DNA from: Clostridiales bacterium UBA1316
Lineage (GTDB): Bacteria > Bacillota > Clostridia > Oscillospirales > Oscillospiraceae
DNA: 64,000 nucleotides
Reading direction: 5' to 3'
NCBI GenBank assembly: GCA_002307055.1
Contig: DBTM01000043.1
Span: 25,314-89,313, forward strand
Positions within the stretch are counted from its first letter, which is position 1. Every line of letters starts with the position of its first letter. The translations under genes were made by a program, and so were the position numbers. Shown piece by piece: positions 18,182 to 28,024 of this stretch. The notes beneath the pieces are model-generated. The model saw nothing but the letters and a program-made list of their open reading frames with translations, searched no databases and had not been told where the DNA came from.

Positions 18182-19504
18182 ATGCAGGAAGTAATCAGAA
18201 AACAAATCATGCCGGACACGAATTTAACGTGTGTCAAGACGGACAAGTTTAAAACATGCTGTCTATCAATCAACCTCATCACAAAGCTGGATAAAGAAAC
18301 CGCGGCGAAGAACGCGCTCCTGCCCAAAGTTCTGCTCCGCGGCACCTCAGCGCATCCCGATATGGAGAGCATCGGTAATTATCTTGACGAGCTGTACGGC
18401 GCGCGGATTATTCCGATGGTCAGAAAAAAAGGCGAACGGCACTGCATCGGCTTTCTTGCCGATTTTGTCGACGACGACTTTGTCCCCCCTGGTGAAAACA
18501 TTCTTGAAAAGACGTCCGCCCTTCTTGGCGAATTGTTGCTGTCACCGAATACGCACGGCGGTCTTCTGCTGGCCGAATACGTTGACAGCGAAAAGAAAAA
18601 CCTGATTGATGAAATACGGGCGGGTATCAATGACAAACGGAGTTATGCGTTAGATCGGCTCTTTGAAATAATGTGCGCCGATGAGGCGTTCGGCACCAAC
18701 AAGCTCGGCAGCGAAAGCCACGCTGAATCAATTTCCGCCGTTTCGCTGACAAAGCACTTCAGAAATATTATCGCGACTTCTAAAATAGAAATATTCTACT
18801 GCGGCGCGCACGAAGCCGAGCGCGTTGAAACGGCGGTTCGGAGCGCGCTGTCAGGCTTGCCGAGGAACGGGGCCGCCGACCAGATCAATACGGATGTCCG
18901 GCTCCACGCAGCGCAGGCGGAACCCAGGACCTATACAGATAAGCTTGATGTTAATCAAGGCAAGCTGACAGTGGGTTTCCGCCTTGGTCATTGCATGCTG
19001 TCGCCTAATTATGCCGCCATGATGGTCTTTAATGCGATTTTCGGCGGCTCGGTAACCTCCAAGCTGTTTTTAAATGTCCGTGAAAAGCTGTCTCTTTGTT
19101 ATTATGCCAGCTCCTCAATAGAAAAGCATAAGGGCATTATGGCTGTATCTTCCGGTGTTGAGTTCGCGAAATTCGACGAAGCGCTCCGTGAAATTCTGGC
19201 TCAGCTCGACGCTATAAAAAAAGGCGACATCAGTGATTGGGAGCTATTATCGGCAAAACGCGCCATCATCACGGCAGTCAAATCGACGATGGACAAAACC
19301 ACAGGGCTGGAGGAGCTGTTTTTCGACCAGGCTGTGGCGTCTATTAAAATTACACCGGACGAACTCGCTGCTTTAGCCGACGGCGTTACGCGCGCGGAAG
19401 TCTCGGAGATTGCGTCGGGTGTCGAACTGGATACGATATATTATCTTGCAGGGGTTTCAAGTCCCGCAGAAACAGTCAGCGGAGGTAACGTCAATGAAGA
19501 ATAA
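18182..19504 (+). CDS. yfmF: M16-family peptidase-like protein, YfmF type (inactive partner)
   Basis: The 440-residue protein has the two-half fold of pitrilysin/M16 peptidases but shows no HxxEH zinc motif, so it should be the inactive member of a YfmF/YfmH pair. In Bacillus these genes are tied to modification of elongation factor P with 5-aminopentanol, from which current family names derive. No signal peptide is present. The ATG follows GGGAGG. It overlaps yfmH by 11 bases, consistent with a heterodimer made from one transcript. Confidence 0.87.
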   Translation: MQEVIRKQIMPDTNLTCVKTDKFKTCCLSINLITKLDKETAAKNALLPKVLLRGTSAHPDMESIGNYLDELYGARIIPMVRKKGERHCIGFLADFVDDDFVPPGENILEKTSALLGELLLSPNTHGGLLLAEYVDSEKKNLIDEIRAGINDKRSYALDRLFEIMCADEAFGTNKLGSESHAESISAVSLTKHFRNIIATSKIEIFYCGAHEAERVETAVRSALSGLPRNGAADQINTDVRLHAAQAEPRTYTDKLDVNQGKLTVGFRLGHCMLSPNYAAMMVFNAIFGGSVTSKLFLNVREKLSLCYYASSSIEKHKGIMAVSSGVEFAKFDEALREILAQLDAIKKGDISDWELLSAKRAIITAVKSTMDKTTGLEELFFDQAVASIKITPDELAALADGVTRAEVSEIASGVELDTIYYLAGVSSPAETVSGGNVNEE

Positions 19505-20771
19505 AGGATATGATCTCATCAAGGAGCAGGTTTACAGCGAAAAGCTGGAAAACGGCCTTTCTGTTTTTGTCATTAAGAAGAGCGGTTACAATAAAAGCTA
19601 TGCTTTCTTTGCCACAGATTACGGCGGAGCGGACCGGCGCTTCAAGCTCTCCGGCAGCTGGATCGACACACCGATGGGCGTAGCGCATTTTCTGGAGCAT
19701 AAAATGTTTGACACCAAGGATGGCAACGCGCTGACCGACCTCTCGGCGAACGGCGCTTCCCCGAACGCGTTCACCTCCACGGATATTACAGCCTATCATT
19801 TTGAGAGCACAGAAAAATTCGAGGATAATCTTAAAATTCTGCTGAGCTTCGTCTCGATCCCCTATTTCACGCCTGAAAGCGTTCAAAAGGAACAGGGCAT
19901 CATCGGTCAGGAAATCCGCATGACGGAGGATGAACCCGATTATGCCGTGTATTACGGCTTGATGAAGGCGTTATATCAGCACAATCCGCTGCGTGACTCC
20001 GTCGCCGGTACGGTAGAGAGCATCGCAGAGATTACTTCGGATACACTTTATAGCTGCCATAAGGTCTTCTATAATCCGTCCAACATGGTTCTCTGTGTTG
20101 CCGGTGACGTTGACCCCGAGAAAATCATCGCTATCGCTCGTCAGATACTGCCTCAGCAAGCGGGCGAGGTACCGCAGCGCGATTACGGTTCTCCTGAAAA
20201 ATCGATACCCGAGACGCTCAGAGCGGAACAGGAGATGGAAGTCAGTATTCCGATATTCTTAATCGGCAGTAAAGCCACTCCCGTCAAAGACGGCCGCGGC
20301 TATTTAAAGCAAGAGCTGATCGGCACCCTTGCCCTGGAGATATTAGCCGGTCACTCTTCTCCGCTCTACCTGAGGCTTTACAGGGAAGGCCTTATCAACA
20401 ACAGCTTTTCCGCCGCTTACGAAGCCACTGCCGGTGCCGCCTATATCATGGCCGGCGGTGAGAGCTCGGACCCCGACAAGGTCCTTGAAGCGTTTAAAAC
20501 CGAAGCCCGGCTTTTGTCGGAAAAAGGACCGGACCTTCCGCTGTTTTACCGTCTCAAAAAAGCGATGACCGGCCGGCAAATTCGTTCTTTAAACTCATTC
20601 GACAGCATTTGCTATAATTACGCCAGAGGCTACTTCAGAGGCTACGACGCCTATGAGTCGCCGGAAGTGCTCAATGGGATTACACCCGAGGACGTCATAG
20701 CCTTTGTCAAAAATACCATCACCCCCGAAAAAATGGCCATTTCAATTATAAAACCCAAAAAATCGGTGTGA
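19494..20771 (+). CDS. yfmH: M16-family zinc peptidase, YfmH type (active partner)
   Basis: The 425-residue protein has the inverted zinc motif HFLEH (about residues 66-70) of M16 peptidases, in which two His bind zinc and Glu is the base, with a downstream acidic residue in EQGIIGQEI. It is the active partner of the preceding gene. The ATG at 19494 has GGAGG nine bases upstream. A longer frame back to 19410 exists but lies wholly inside yfmF and has no ribosome site. The physiological substrate is not settled. Confidence 0.88.
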   Translation: MKNKGYDLIKEQVYSEKLENGLSVFVIKKSGYNKSYAFFATDYGGADRRFKLSGSWIDTPMGVAHFLEHKMFDTKDGNALTDLSANGASPNAFTSTDITAYHFESTEKFEDNLKILLSFVSIPYFTPESVQKEQGIIGQEIRMTEDEPDYAVYYGLMKALYQHNPLRDSVAGTVESIAEITSDTLYSCHKVFYNPSNMVLCVAGDVDPEKIIAIARQILPQQAGEVPQRDYGSPEKSIPETLRAEQEMEVSIPIFLIGSKATPVKDGRGYLKQELIGTLALEILAGHSSPLYLRLYREGLINNSFSAAYEATAGAAYIMAGGESSDPDKVLEAFKTEARLLSEKGPDLPLFYRLKKAMTGRQIRSLNSFDSICYNYARGYFRGYDAYESPEVLNGITPEDVIAFVKNTITPEKMAISIIKPKKSV

Positions 20772-20840
20772 AGCTTTTTCGCCCGATCATTAACAACATG
20801 CTCCGCTGGTGAATAATTTATATATAAAAGGGTGGTTCGG

Positions 20841-21710
20841 TTGCAGGGTGTAAAGATATCCTTTCCTCTTTTCGGCGATCATTTTATTATGGATCCGCCG
20901 ACCTATTTTCTATTTTTGGGACGTGCGGTTTATTGGTATGCCGTTATCATTGCCGTCGGGTTTATCCTTGCCATACTTTATATCTTAAAAAGGCGCGGCG
21001 ATTTCGGCCTGACGCAGGACAATGTCCTTGACATGTTCATCATTTGCGTGCCCTGCGGCATCGTCGGCGCCCGGCTGTATTACGTTATCTTTAATTCCTC
21101 AATTTACTTCGGATCCGGCAAATGGCTGAACATTGTTAAAATTTGGGAAGGCGGCCTGGCGATATACGGCGGCATCATCGGGGCGGCAATTGCGCTTTTT
21201 ATTTACAGCAGAAAGAAAAAAATACCTATTACCGTTTTCTTTGATGTCGGCGCTCTGGGCCTGCTCATCGGTCAGGCTGTCGGGCGCTGGGGCAATTTCA
21301 TGAACCGCGAGGCTTTCGGCGGCGTGACGGATTTACCCTGGAAGATGGGGCTCACGACAGCCGCCGGAACAGTTTATGTACATCCGACCTTCCTTTATGA
21401 ATCGCTGTGGGATATTGCAGGCTTTATACTGATTCATATCTTTTCAAAAAGGCACAGAAAATATGACGGACAGATATTTTTACTCTATCTGGCATGGTAT
21501 GGTTTCGGACGTTTCATCATTGAAGGCCTCAGAACAGACAGCCTGTATCTTTTTTCTACCGATATCCGTGTTTCTCAGATTGTCGCCGCGCTTTCATTCG
21601 CAGCCGCCGTCTATATCCTGATTCGGCATAGACTGCGAAAAAGAAAAACGCCTGACGAACTTTTCGTCAGCAGGCTCAGCAAAGCTGATATAATCAGCTC
21701 GGAGGAATGA
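20841..21710 (+). CDS. lgt: Prolipoprotein diacylglyceryl transferase
   Basis: The protein of about 289 residues is a polytopic membrane enzyme with the Lgt signature GRWGNFMNREAFG and the YWYAVIIAVGF first helix. It moves a diacylglyceryl group from phosphatidylglycerol onto the lipobox cysteine of prolipoproteins in the cytoplasmic membrane. The length matches the family. The start is probably TTG at 20841, five bases after AGGGTGG; a GTG at 20832 is the alternative but sits against its ribosome site. It follows yfmH by about 70 bases, on the same strand. Confidence 0.94.
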   Translation: MQGVKISFPLFGDHFIMDPPTYFLFLGRAVYWYAVIIAVGFILAILYILKRRGDFGLTQDNVLDMFIICVPCGIVGARLYYVIFNSSIYFGSGKWLNIVKIWEGGLAIYGGIIGAAIALFIYSRKKKIPITVFFDVGALGLLIGQAVGRWGNFMNREAFGGVTDLPWKMGLTTAAGTVYVHPTFLYESLWDIAGFILIHIFSKRHRKYDGQIFLLYLAWYGFGRFIIEGLRTDSLYLFSTDIRVSQIVAALSFAAAVYILIRHRLRKRKTPDELFVSRLSKADIISSEE

Positions 21711-21789
21711 GAAAATTAACTTTTGCGGACGCCGCCCAAAACAGAACGGCTTTAAATAACCATCATGAATGAGGAGGTATATCGTTTAT

Positions 21790-22239
21790 ATGACAAACTT
21801 TGATGAATTCAAGCAAATAGCAAAGGATAAAATGGAAACAATCGCCGACAGGTCTGTTGAGCTCTATAAAATTGCTGAAGAGAAAACAAAGCTGTTTGCG
21901 AAGATGACGCGGCTTTCAACAGAAGTCGCTCTTGAAAAAGGAACCGTCAGAAGACTGTATAAAGAAATCGGAAAAAAATATTACGAGCTGCATAAAGCAT
22001 CGTCGGAAGATGAACTTACTCAAGCGTGCGCTGAGGTCACGTCTTCCCTTGAATGTATTGCCGCCAAGCTGGCAGAAATTGAAGAACTTAAAAAGTCGAT
22101 AGACTGCACCGTCAAAGAAGATGACAGCCCAGCCTCAGACGTTAAGGCTGCTGTCGTCAACATCATTGTCGAGGATTTCGGGCAACACGAACCGACCGAA
22201 GCTGATATTGCTCCCGATAACGAAGATGTCATCGATTAA
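21790..22239 (+). CDS. Small coiled-coil hypothetical protein
   Basis: The 149-residue protein is highly charged. Residues about 5-105 are predicted helical with heptad-like spacing, including ALEKGTVRRLYKEIGKKYYE, and the C-terminal 40 residues are acidic and probably disordered. No cysteines form a zinc ribbon and there is no membrane segment. The start at ATG 21790 is chosen because GAGGAGG lies 12 bases upstream; an ATG at 21769 would place that site inside the gene. Similar small proteins of unknown function are common in Clostridia. It ends at a strong terminator. Confidence 0.75.
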   Translation: MTNFDEFKQIAKDKMETIADRSVELYKIAEEKTKLFAKMTRLSTEVALEKGTVRRLYKEIGKKYYELHKASSEDELTQACAEVTSSLECIAAKLAEIEELKKSIDCTVKEDDSPASDVKAAVVNIIVEDFGQHEPTEADIAPDNEDVID

Positions 22240-22292
22240 GCTCCTCCGGGATTTATACGCAAACAGAATATCTGATATTTGTAAATAGACCC

Positions 22293-22321
22293 AATCCCCT
22301 CCTTCATCGGAGGGGATTTTC
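22293..22321 (+). terminator. Rho-independent terminator
   Basis: A 10-bp perfect stem, AATCCCCTCC (22293-22302) with 22309-22318, has a 6-base loop and a short T run. Confidence 0.88.
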
Positions 22322-22727
22322 ACTAAAATATATCAAAACAGTTTAACAGAGAAATACATTATAAAGCATTACGTATAAAGGGAACACCTTTACTAAAAAT
22401 AACTTGTATGCTTTACCCATGTCAATTTGTTCTTCAGCTGTTTTTAGCATGCCATAATAAAAATGCGCCATACTCTTACGGTAATATTCGGTAAAAATTC
22501 ATTAATTGTTAAAATTTTAACGTATTAACCGTTTTTATTTTTGTATTATTTAATCGCCTTTTTGGAGTATTGTATTAAAGTGCCTTTTTAGAACAGTTTT
22601 AAGGGTTCTTATATATTTACTTAATCGTTTATAGGTGATAAAATCTAAGCTGGCCCAAAAGGTTTATAATTCCAGCAAAAAATTATATAGACATCTGATC
22701 TGGTTTTATTTTGAAAGGAGTTTATCA
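22322..22727 (+). promoter_or_regulatory. 406-base AT-rich leader before metF, with a possible promoter
   Basis: No coding sequence is supported here. A putative promoter, TTTACT (22616-22621), 17 bases, TAAAAT (22639-22644), lies about 85 bases before the metF ATG. I looked for a THF or cobalamin riboswitch core and saw neither. The stretch is otherwise low-complexity AT-rich sequence; a regulator site is possible but not visible. Confidence 0.4.
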
Positions 22728-23654
22728 ATGAAAGTCCACGAAATTATGCAAAAGCGCATGGCTTTCTCTTTCGAAGTCTTCCCCCCCAAAACCGACGTCG
22801 GTTTAGAGAAGCTGGTTGGGAAAGATGGCGTGCTCGAAAAGCTGTACAAGATGAATCCTGACTACATTTCCTGCACTTATGGCGCCGGCGGCAGCAACGT
22901 TGGCACGAACCTTGTGGTTCTGGACGCTATTAAGAAATCCGGCCGCGTCGTACCGATCACCCACTTTACCTGCATCGGCAACACCCGTGAGGGCATCAAG
23001 CAGCAGCTCCAAACATATCTTGATCACGGTATCAATCATATACTGGCGCTCCGCGGCGACCTCCCCTTCGGCTGGACCGGCACCGGCGGCGACCTGCATT
23101 ATGCGACCGAGCTCGTTAAATTTATCCGTGATGAATTCGGCGATAAGTTCTCCATCGCTGTCGCCGGCTCTCCCGAGGGCCATATCGCCTGCCGCAGCCT
23201 GGAAGCCGACATTTCCTTCCTGAAGCAAAAGCAGGATGAAGGCGCCAATTTCATCATGACTCAGCTGTGCTGGGATATGGACAAATTCCGTTATTGGATT
23301 GACGCTATCCGCAAGGCCGGCATCACCATGCCCGTCGACGTGGGTATCATGCCTGTTCTCGACGCCAAAGCTACAATCAACATGGCACTCTCCCGTAATG
23401 GCTGCGTCATGCCCAGAGCGCTGTGCGAAATTATCTCCAAAAACTGGATCTTCCCCGATCCGTTTGCCCCCAATGAATCTGAGCAATCCATCGCCGCCAA
23501 GCAAGCCGCCTTCAAAGAAGCCGGTATGGCTTACACCGTTAAGCTCATAGACGAGTACCGCGTCTGCGGCATCAACGGTATCCATCTCTATGCTCTGAAT
23601 AAATATGAGGATGTTGCCCGTCTGGTCTCCTTAATCGGCCTGAAGGATATGTAA
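22728..23654 (+). CDS. metF: Methylenetetrahydrofolate reductase
   Basis: The 308-residue TIM-barrel protein starts with FSFEVFPPKTDVG, the MetF family signature that includes the catalytic Glu. It reduces 5,10-methylene-THF to 5-methyl-THF, or runs in reverse during methyl oxidation. The ATG at 22728 follows AAAGGAG by seven bases; the frame is open further upstream but lacks a ribosome site. It leads a six-gene folate/corrinoid operon. No metV-type zinc partner is adjacent, so the electron donor is unclear. Confidence 0.94.
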   Translation: MKVHEIMQKRMAFSFEVFPPKTDVGLEKLVGKDGVLEKLYKMNPDYISCTYGAGGSNVGTNLVVLDAIKKSGRVVPITHFTCIGNTREGIKQQLQTYLDHGINHILALRGDLPFGWTGTGGDLHYATELVKFIRDEFGDKFSIAVAGSPEGHIACRSLEADISFLKQKQDEGANFIMTQLCWDMDKFRYWIDAIRKAGITMPVDVGIMPVLDAKATINMALSRNGCVMPRALCEIISKNWIFPDPFAPNESEQSIAAKQAAFKEAGMAYTVKLIDEYRVCGINGIHLYALNKYEDVARLVSLIGLKDM

Positions 23655-23736
23655 ATGCCATCCGGCATATATGCAGCAAATCATGATGTTTATTAACTTA
23701 AAGAAATAACAGCAAAATAATAAGGAGGATATATAC

Positions 23737-25497
23737 ATGCTTGATCCGATCAAATTTAAAGACTGGCAAATAGCTGAGGATGCTGAGAAGAATTTACCCG
23801 ATGTCGAATATTTCCGCAAAAAGATGGGTCTCCTCCCAGACGAAATTATCCCCTACGGCAAAACCCCGAAGCTCGATTTCATCAAAATCATGAATCGTTT
23901 AAAGGACAAGCCGGACGGTAAATATATCGAAGTTACCGCTATTACCCCCACCCCCCTCGGCGAAGGCAAATCCACCACCTCCCTCGGCATCATTGAAGGC
24001 CTCGGCAAGCTCGGTAAAAGCGTCGGCGGCTGCCTGCGTCAGCCCTCCGGCGGCCCGACCATGAACGTCAAAGGCACCGCAGCCGGCGGCGGAAACTCGC
24101 TCCTGATTCCGATGACCGAGTACTCCCTCGGCCTCACCGGTGATATCAACGACATTATGAATGCCCACAACCTCGCCATGGTCGCGCTTAATGCCCGTAT
24201 GCAGCATGAGCGCAACTATACCGATGAAGAACTCGCCAAACGCGGACTCAAGAGACTTGATATTGACCCTGAGCGCGTTGAAATGGGCTGGGTCATCGAC
24301 TTCTGCGCTCAAGGCCTGCGCAATATCCGCATCGGTATGGGCACCACGAAGAATGACGGCTTCGAAATGAATTCCAAGTTCGCCATTGCCGTTTCCTCCG
24401 AGCTCATGGCCATTCTCGCCGTCGCCCGCGACCTCAGAGATCTCCGCGAGCGTATCGGCAAGATTATTGTCGCTTATAATAAAAAAGGTGAGCCTGTCAC
24501 CACAGCCGACCTTGAGGTTGACGGCGCGATGACCGCTTGGATGCGCAATACCATCAACCCGACGATGTGCTACACGATTGAGGGTCAGCCCTGCTTCGTC
24601 CATGCCGGCCCGTTTGCCAATATCGCCATCGGCCAGTCCTCCATCATCGGTGACCGCCTCGCGCTGAAGCTCTTTGATTACCATGTCACGGAGTCCGGCT
24701 TCGCCGCCGACATCGGCTTCGAGAAATTCTGGAACGTCAAGTGCCGCCTGTCCGGCCTCAAGCCGAATGTTTCTGTGCTTGTCTGCACCATCCGCGCTCT
24801 AAAAATGCACGGCGGCGGCCCGGCTGTCGTCGCAGGCCGTCCGCTCCCGGCCGAGTACACCGAGAAGAACCTCGGCCTGCTTGAAAAGGGCTGCGATAAT
24901 CTGTTCCACCATGTGAACAATGTTCTTAAATCAGGCATCAAGCCCGTTGTCTGCATCAACAAATTCTACACGGATACCGATGAAGAAATCGCTCTCATCA
25001 AGAAGCTCTGCAAAGAGAAAAACGTCCGCTGCGCGCTGAGCGAGCATTGGCAGTACGGCGGCGACGGCGCCAAAGAATTGGCTGAACTCGTTATTGAAGC
25101 CTGCGAAGAGCCTGTTGATTTTAAATACCTGTATCCGCTTGAGATGCCTCTCCGCCAGCGCGTCGAGAAGATTGCCAAGGAAGTATACGGCGCGGACGGC
25201 GTCGATTGGGCGCCTCTGGCTATCGAAAAAGCCGAACGTTTTGAGGCTGATCCGTATTACGCGGACTTTGCCACAATGATGGTTAAAACGCACCTTTCGC
25301 TTTCTGCCGACCCTGCCATCAAGGGTGTTCCTAAGAATTGGCGTCTGCCGATCAGAGATATCCTTGTTTATGGCGGCGCTAAGTTCCTCTGCCCGATGGC
25401 CGGTACCATCAGCATGATGCCCGGCACCGGTTCCGACCCCGGATATCGTCACATTGATGTTGACGTTGAGACCGGCAAGGTTTCCGGTATCTTCTAA
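23737..25497 (+). CDS. fhs: Formate-tetrahydrofolate ligase
   Basis: The 586-residue protein has the P-loop [10 protein letters not shown] (about residues 71-80) and the downstream ATP/folate segments of formyl-THF synthetase. It joins formate to THF with ATP. In acetogens it is the entry to the methyl branch; run in reverse it makes ATP. Codon use is strongly biased to C-ending codons relative to many neighbours, which suggests high expression. The ATG follows AAGGAGG. It lies second in the operon, 82 bases after metF. Confidence 0.97.
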   Translation: MLDPIKFKDWQIAEDAEKNLPDVEYFRKKMGLLPDEIIPYGKTPKLDFIKIMNRLKDKPDGKYIEVTAITPTPLGEGKSTTSLGIIEGLGKLGKSVGGCLRQPSGGPTMNVKGTAAGGGNSLLIPMTEYSLGLTGDINDIMNAHNLAMVALNARMQHERNYTDEELAKRGLKRLDIDPERVEMGWVIDFCAQGLRNIRIGMGTTKNDGFEMNSKFAIAVSSELMAILAVARDLRDLRERIGKIIVAYNKKGEPVTTADLEVDGAMTAWMRNTINPTMCYTIEGQPCFVHAGPFANIAIGQSSIIGDRLALKLFDYHVTESGFAADIGFEKFWNVKCRLSGLKPNVSVLVCTIRALKMHGGGPAVVAGRPLPAEYTEKNLGLLEKGCDNLFHHVNNVLKSGIKPVVCINKFYTDTDEEIALIKKLCKEKNVRCALSEHWQYGGDGAKELAELVIEACEEPVDFKYLYPLEMPLRQRVEKIAKEVYGADGVDWAPLAIEKAERFEADPYYADFATMMVKTHLSLSADPAIKGVPKNWRLPIRDILVYGGAKFLCPMAGTISMMPGTGSDPGYRHIDVDVETGKVSGIF

Positions 25498-25515
25498 AGA
25501 GTAAATCTCCTGTAC

Positions 25516-25546
25516 GCTGTGCCGCCATTCTTTATGACGGCACAGC
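25516..25546 (+). other. Intercistronic hairpin between fhs and fchA
   Basis: A 9-bp perfect stem, GCTGTGCCG (25516-25524) with 25538-25546, and a 13-base loop lie in the 128-base gap. There is no T run after it, so it is more likely an mRNA processing or stability element than a terminator. Confidence 0.55.
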
Positions 25547-25625
25547 AGGCTGTATAGCTTGTGTAACGCATGCAATAAATCGTGCTTAAGCGAAATGCTG
25601 CGAGTTTATAAAGGAGAAAAACATT

Positions 25626-26243
25626 ATGTCATTTGTTACAGTCAGCTGCACTGAATTTGTCGACGCGCTTGCCTCTAAAGCTGCCGTCCCCGGCGGCGGC
25701 GGTGCTTCCGCACTTGTTGGCGCTGTCGGTACGGCTCTTGGTTCTATGGTAGGCAACCTCACCGTCGGCAAGAAAAAGTATGCCGATGTGGAGACAGAAA
25801 TATATGCGATCATGGATAAGGCGGCCGTTCTTCAAAAAGAACTCCTTCATCTTGTCGATGAGGATGCCGTTGTTTTTGAGCCCCTGTCAAAAGCTTACGG
25901 TATACCGAAAGAAGACCCAAACAGAGAAAAAATCATGGAAGAGGCGCTTAAAACCGCTTGTTCCGTTCCGATGGATATCATGCGCACCTGCTGCAAAGCC
26001 ATCGAGCTCCACGAGGAACTTGCCGCCAAAGGCAGCGCTCTCGCGCTCAGCGATGTCGGCGTCGGTGTTATATTCTGCAAAAGCGCGCTCATGGGCGCAA
26101 GCCTCAACGTGTTTATCAACACGAAATCAATGACCGACAAAGCATACGCTGCGAAAATCGAAGCCGAAGCAGACGGTCTGCTCAATAAGTACTGCGCACA
26201 GGCGGACAAGATATACCAGTCTGTCATTTCCCGTCTGAGATAA
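25626..26243 (+). CDS. fchA: Cyclodeaminase/cyclohydrolase family protein, methenyl-THF cyclohydrolase
   Basis: The 205-residue protein has the FTCD/FchA family start with AAVPGGGGASALVGAVG (about residues 17-33). FchA converts 5,10-methenyl-THF to 10-formyl-THF. Its place between fhs and folD supports that role over histidine-derived formimino-THF cyclodeaminase, which cannot be excluded. The ATG follows AAAGGAG. FolD often has cyclohydrolase activity as well, so the step may be duplicated. Confidence 0.9.
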   Translation: MSFVTVSCTEFVDALASKAAVPGGGGASALVGAVGTALGSMVGNLTVGKKKYADVETEIYAIMDKAAVLQKELLHLVDEDAVVFEPLSKAYGIPKEDPNREKIMEEALKTACSVPMDIMRTCCKAIELHEELAAKGSALALSDVGVGVIFCKSALMGASLNVFINTKSMTDKAYAAKIEAEADGLLNKYCAQADKIYQSVISRLR

Positions 26244-26285
26244 CTTGAAAGATTAATCTTTCAGGCTTGAAAGGAATGATTAATT

Positions 26286-27134
26286 ATGGCTGAACTTTTA
26301 AAAGGCGCAGCTGTTGTCGCTGCGATAAACGAAAAAATGATGGCGGATATCGCCGCCCTTAAAGTCAAAGGCATCTCCCCTACGCTCGCGATTCTTCGCG
26401 TCGGCGAGAGAGACGACGACATCTCCTATGAAAGAGGCGCGATGAAGCGCTGCGATACCGTCGGCGTCGCTGTTAAAAACGTTATTTTACCGTCAGACGT
26501 TAAGCAGGATGTGCTGATGCAGAGCATCGAAACGCTTAATAATGATGCGAGCGTCCACGGCGTCCTCATCTTCCGCCCTCTTCCCAAACAAATAGACGAG
26601 GAAGCGGTCCGCAAAGCCCTGAAGCCCGCAAAGGATATCGACGGTATTACCGACGGTTCGCTCGCCGGCGTTTTCACAGGCAGCGGTGAAGGCTTCGCCC
26701 CCTGCACGGCTCAAGCTTGTATGGAAATACTGGATTATTATAAAGTTGACTGTAAAGGCAAACGCGCTACGGTTATCGGGCGCAGCCTTGTTGTCGGCAA
26801 ACCCGCTGCCATCATGCTGCTTGGTAAGCACGCAACTGTCACCGTCTGTCACACAAGGACAGTCGATATGCCTTCAGTCGCGAGAAACGCTGAAATTCTT
26901 ATTGTCGCCGCCGGCAAAGCAAATGCCGTGACGAAAGAATATCTTGCCCCCGGCCAGATCGTCGTAGACGTCGGTATTAACATGACCGATGAAGGCAAAT
27001 TATGCGGCGATGTAAAATTTGGCGATGCCGAACCGATTGTGGGCGCTATTACGCCCGTACCCGGCGGCGTCGGAACTGTCACAACATCAGTTTTAGTCTC
27101 ACATGTTGTAGAAGCTGCAAAAAAATTATTGTAA
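26286..27134 (+). CDS. folD: Bifunctional methylene-THF dehydrogenase/methenyl-THF cyclohydrolase
   Basis: The 282-residue protein has FolD motifs: VGERDDDISYERGAMKRC at about 38-55 (the catalytic Tyr and Lys region), KDIDGIT, and the NAD(P)-binding GRSLVVGKP. It links methylene-THF and methenyl-THF. The gene sits 42 bases after fchA in the same operon. It is a full-length family member. Confidence 0.96.
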   Translation: MAELLKGAAVVAAINEKMMADIAALKVKGISPTLAILRVGERDDDISYERGAMKRCDTVGVAVKNVILPSDVKQDVLMQSIETLNNDASVHGVLIFRPLPKQIDEEAVRKALKPAKDIDGITDGSLAGVFTGSGEGFAPCTAQACMEILDYYKVDCKGKRATVIGRSLVVGKPAAIMLLGKHATVTVCHTRTVDMPSVARNAEILIVAAGKANAVTKEYLAPGQIVVDVGINMTDEGKLCGDVKFGDAEPIVGAITPVPGGVGTVTTSVLVSHVVEAAKKLL

Positions 27135-27153
27135 TTAAAGGAGACTTTGTGGT

Positions 27154-27954
27154 ATGATTGTCATTGCTGAAAAATTAAACGGCTCAATTCCCTCCTGCGC
27201 AAAAGCGATTGCTGAGAAAGACGCGGATTATATCCGCACTTACGCCAAAAAGCAAGCTGACGCCGGAGCCACCTTCATCGATGTTTGCGCATCAGTCAAG
27301 GAAAATGAACTTGAAACCCTGAAATGGATGATCGATCTTGTTCAGGAAGTGACGGATACTCCGATTTCCGTTGACAGCCCGGATTCACGCGTTTGTTTGG
27401 CCGCTCTCCCCTTCTGCAAGAAGCCGGGACTCCTCAATTCTGTATCCGGCGAAGGCACAAAAATCGCTGATGTTTTCCCTGTCATCGCCAATACGAAATG
27501 GGACGTCATGGCACTTCTCTGTGATGATACCGGTATTCCGAAAACAGCCGGAAAGCGTGTCGAAGTTTTTGATGTGATTATGAAGCGCGCCAAAGAATAC
27601 GGCATTGCCGAAAACCGCATCCACATCGACCCGCTGGTTGAAATGCTCTGCACCTCAGAAGACGGTATCGCAATGGTTGTGGAAGTCATGAGTTATATCA
27701 AGAAGAACTACCCCAAAGTCCACATCTCCGGCGCCGTTTCCAACATTTCCTTCAATCTTCCGGTTCGTAAAATCGTCAATCAAGCTTTTGTCGTCCTCGC
27801 GATGAATGCCGGTATGGACAGTGCCGTTTTAGATCCAACGAATCAGGATCTGATGGGCATGATCTTCGCAACAGAAGCTCTCCTCGGTATGGACGAGATG
27901 TGCATGGAATATATCGGTGCGTATCGTCAGGGAATCTTTGGCGTAAAAAAGTAA
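27154..27954 (+). CDS. Methyltetrahydrofolate:corrinoid methyltransferase
   Basis: The 266-residue protein is a pterin-binding TIM barrel of the AcsE/MtgA type. IAEKLNGSIP opens the barrel, ISVDSPDS and HIDPLVEML hold pterin-contacting acids, and SGAVSNISFNLP carries the conserved Asn that binds N5 of the methyl-folate. It would move a methyl group between methyl-THF and the cobalt of a corrinoid protein, the product of the next gene. No acsCD or CO dehydrogenase genes are in the window, so whether it serves acetyl-CoA synthesis or a methyl-compound pathway is open. Confidence 0.9.
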   Translation: MIVIAEKLNGSIPSCAKAIAEKDADYIRTYAKKQADAGATFIDVCASVKENELETLKWMIDLVQEVTDTPISVDSPDSRVCLAALPFCKKPGLLNSVSGEGTKIADVFPVIANTKWDVMALLCDDTGIPKTAGKRVEVFDVIMKRAKEYGIAENRIHIDPLVEMLCTSEDGIAMVVEVMSYIKKNYPKVHISGAVSNISFNLPVRKIVNQAFVVLAMNAGMDSAVLDPTNQDLMGMIFATEALLGMDEMCMEYIGAYRQGIFGVKK

Positions 27955-28024
27955 AATAGTTTTTCAGCAAAAGGCTTTTTTATAATAAGTAATAATAATT
28001 AATTATTTACAGGAGGAATTTCAC

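Noticed and set aside
22322..22727. Folate or cobalamin riboswitch before metF
   Set aside because: I could not find the conserved core of either class; only AT-rich sequence and a possible promoter are visible.
22803..23585. Long antisense open frame opposite metF
   Set aside because: It mirrors a well-recognised metF coding frame with strong third-position bias, which creates antisense open frames.
23899..25575. Two long antisense frames opposite fhs
   Set aside because: They are codon-bias shadows of fhs with no ribosome site or family match.
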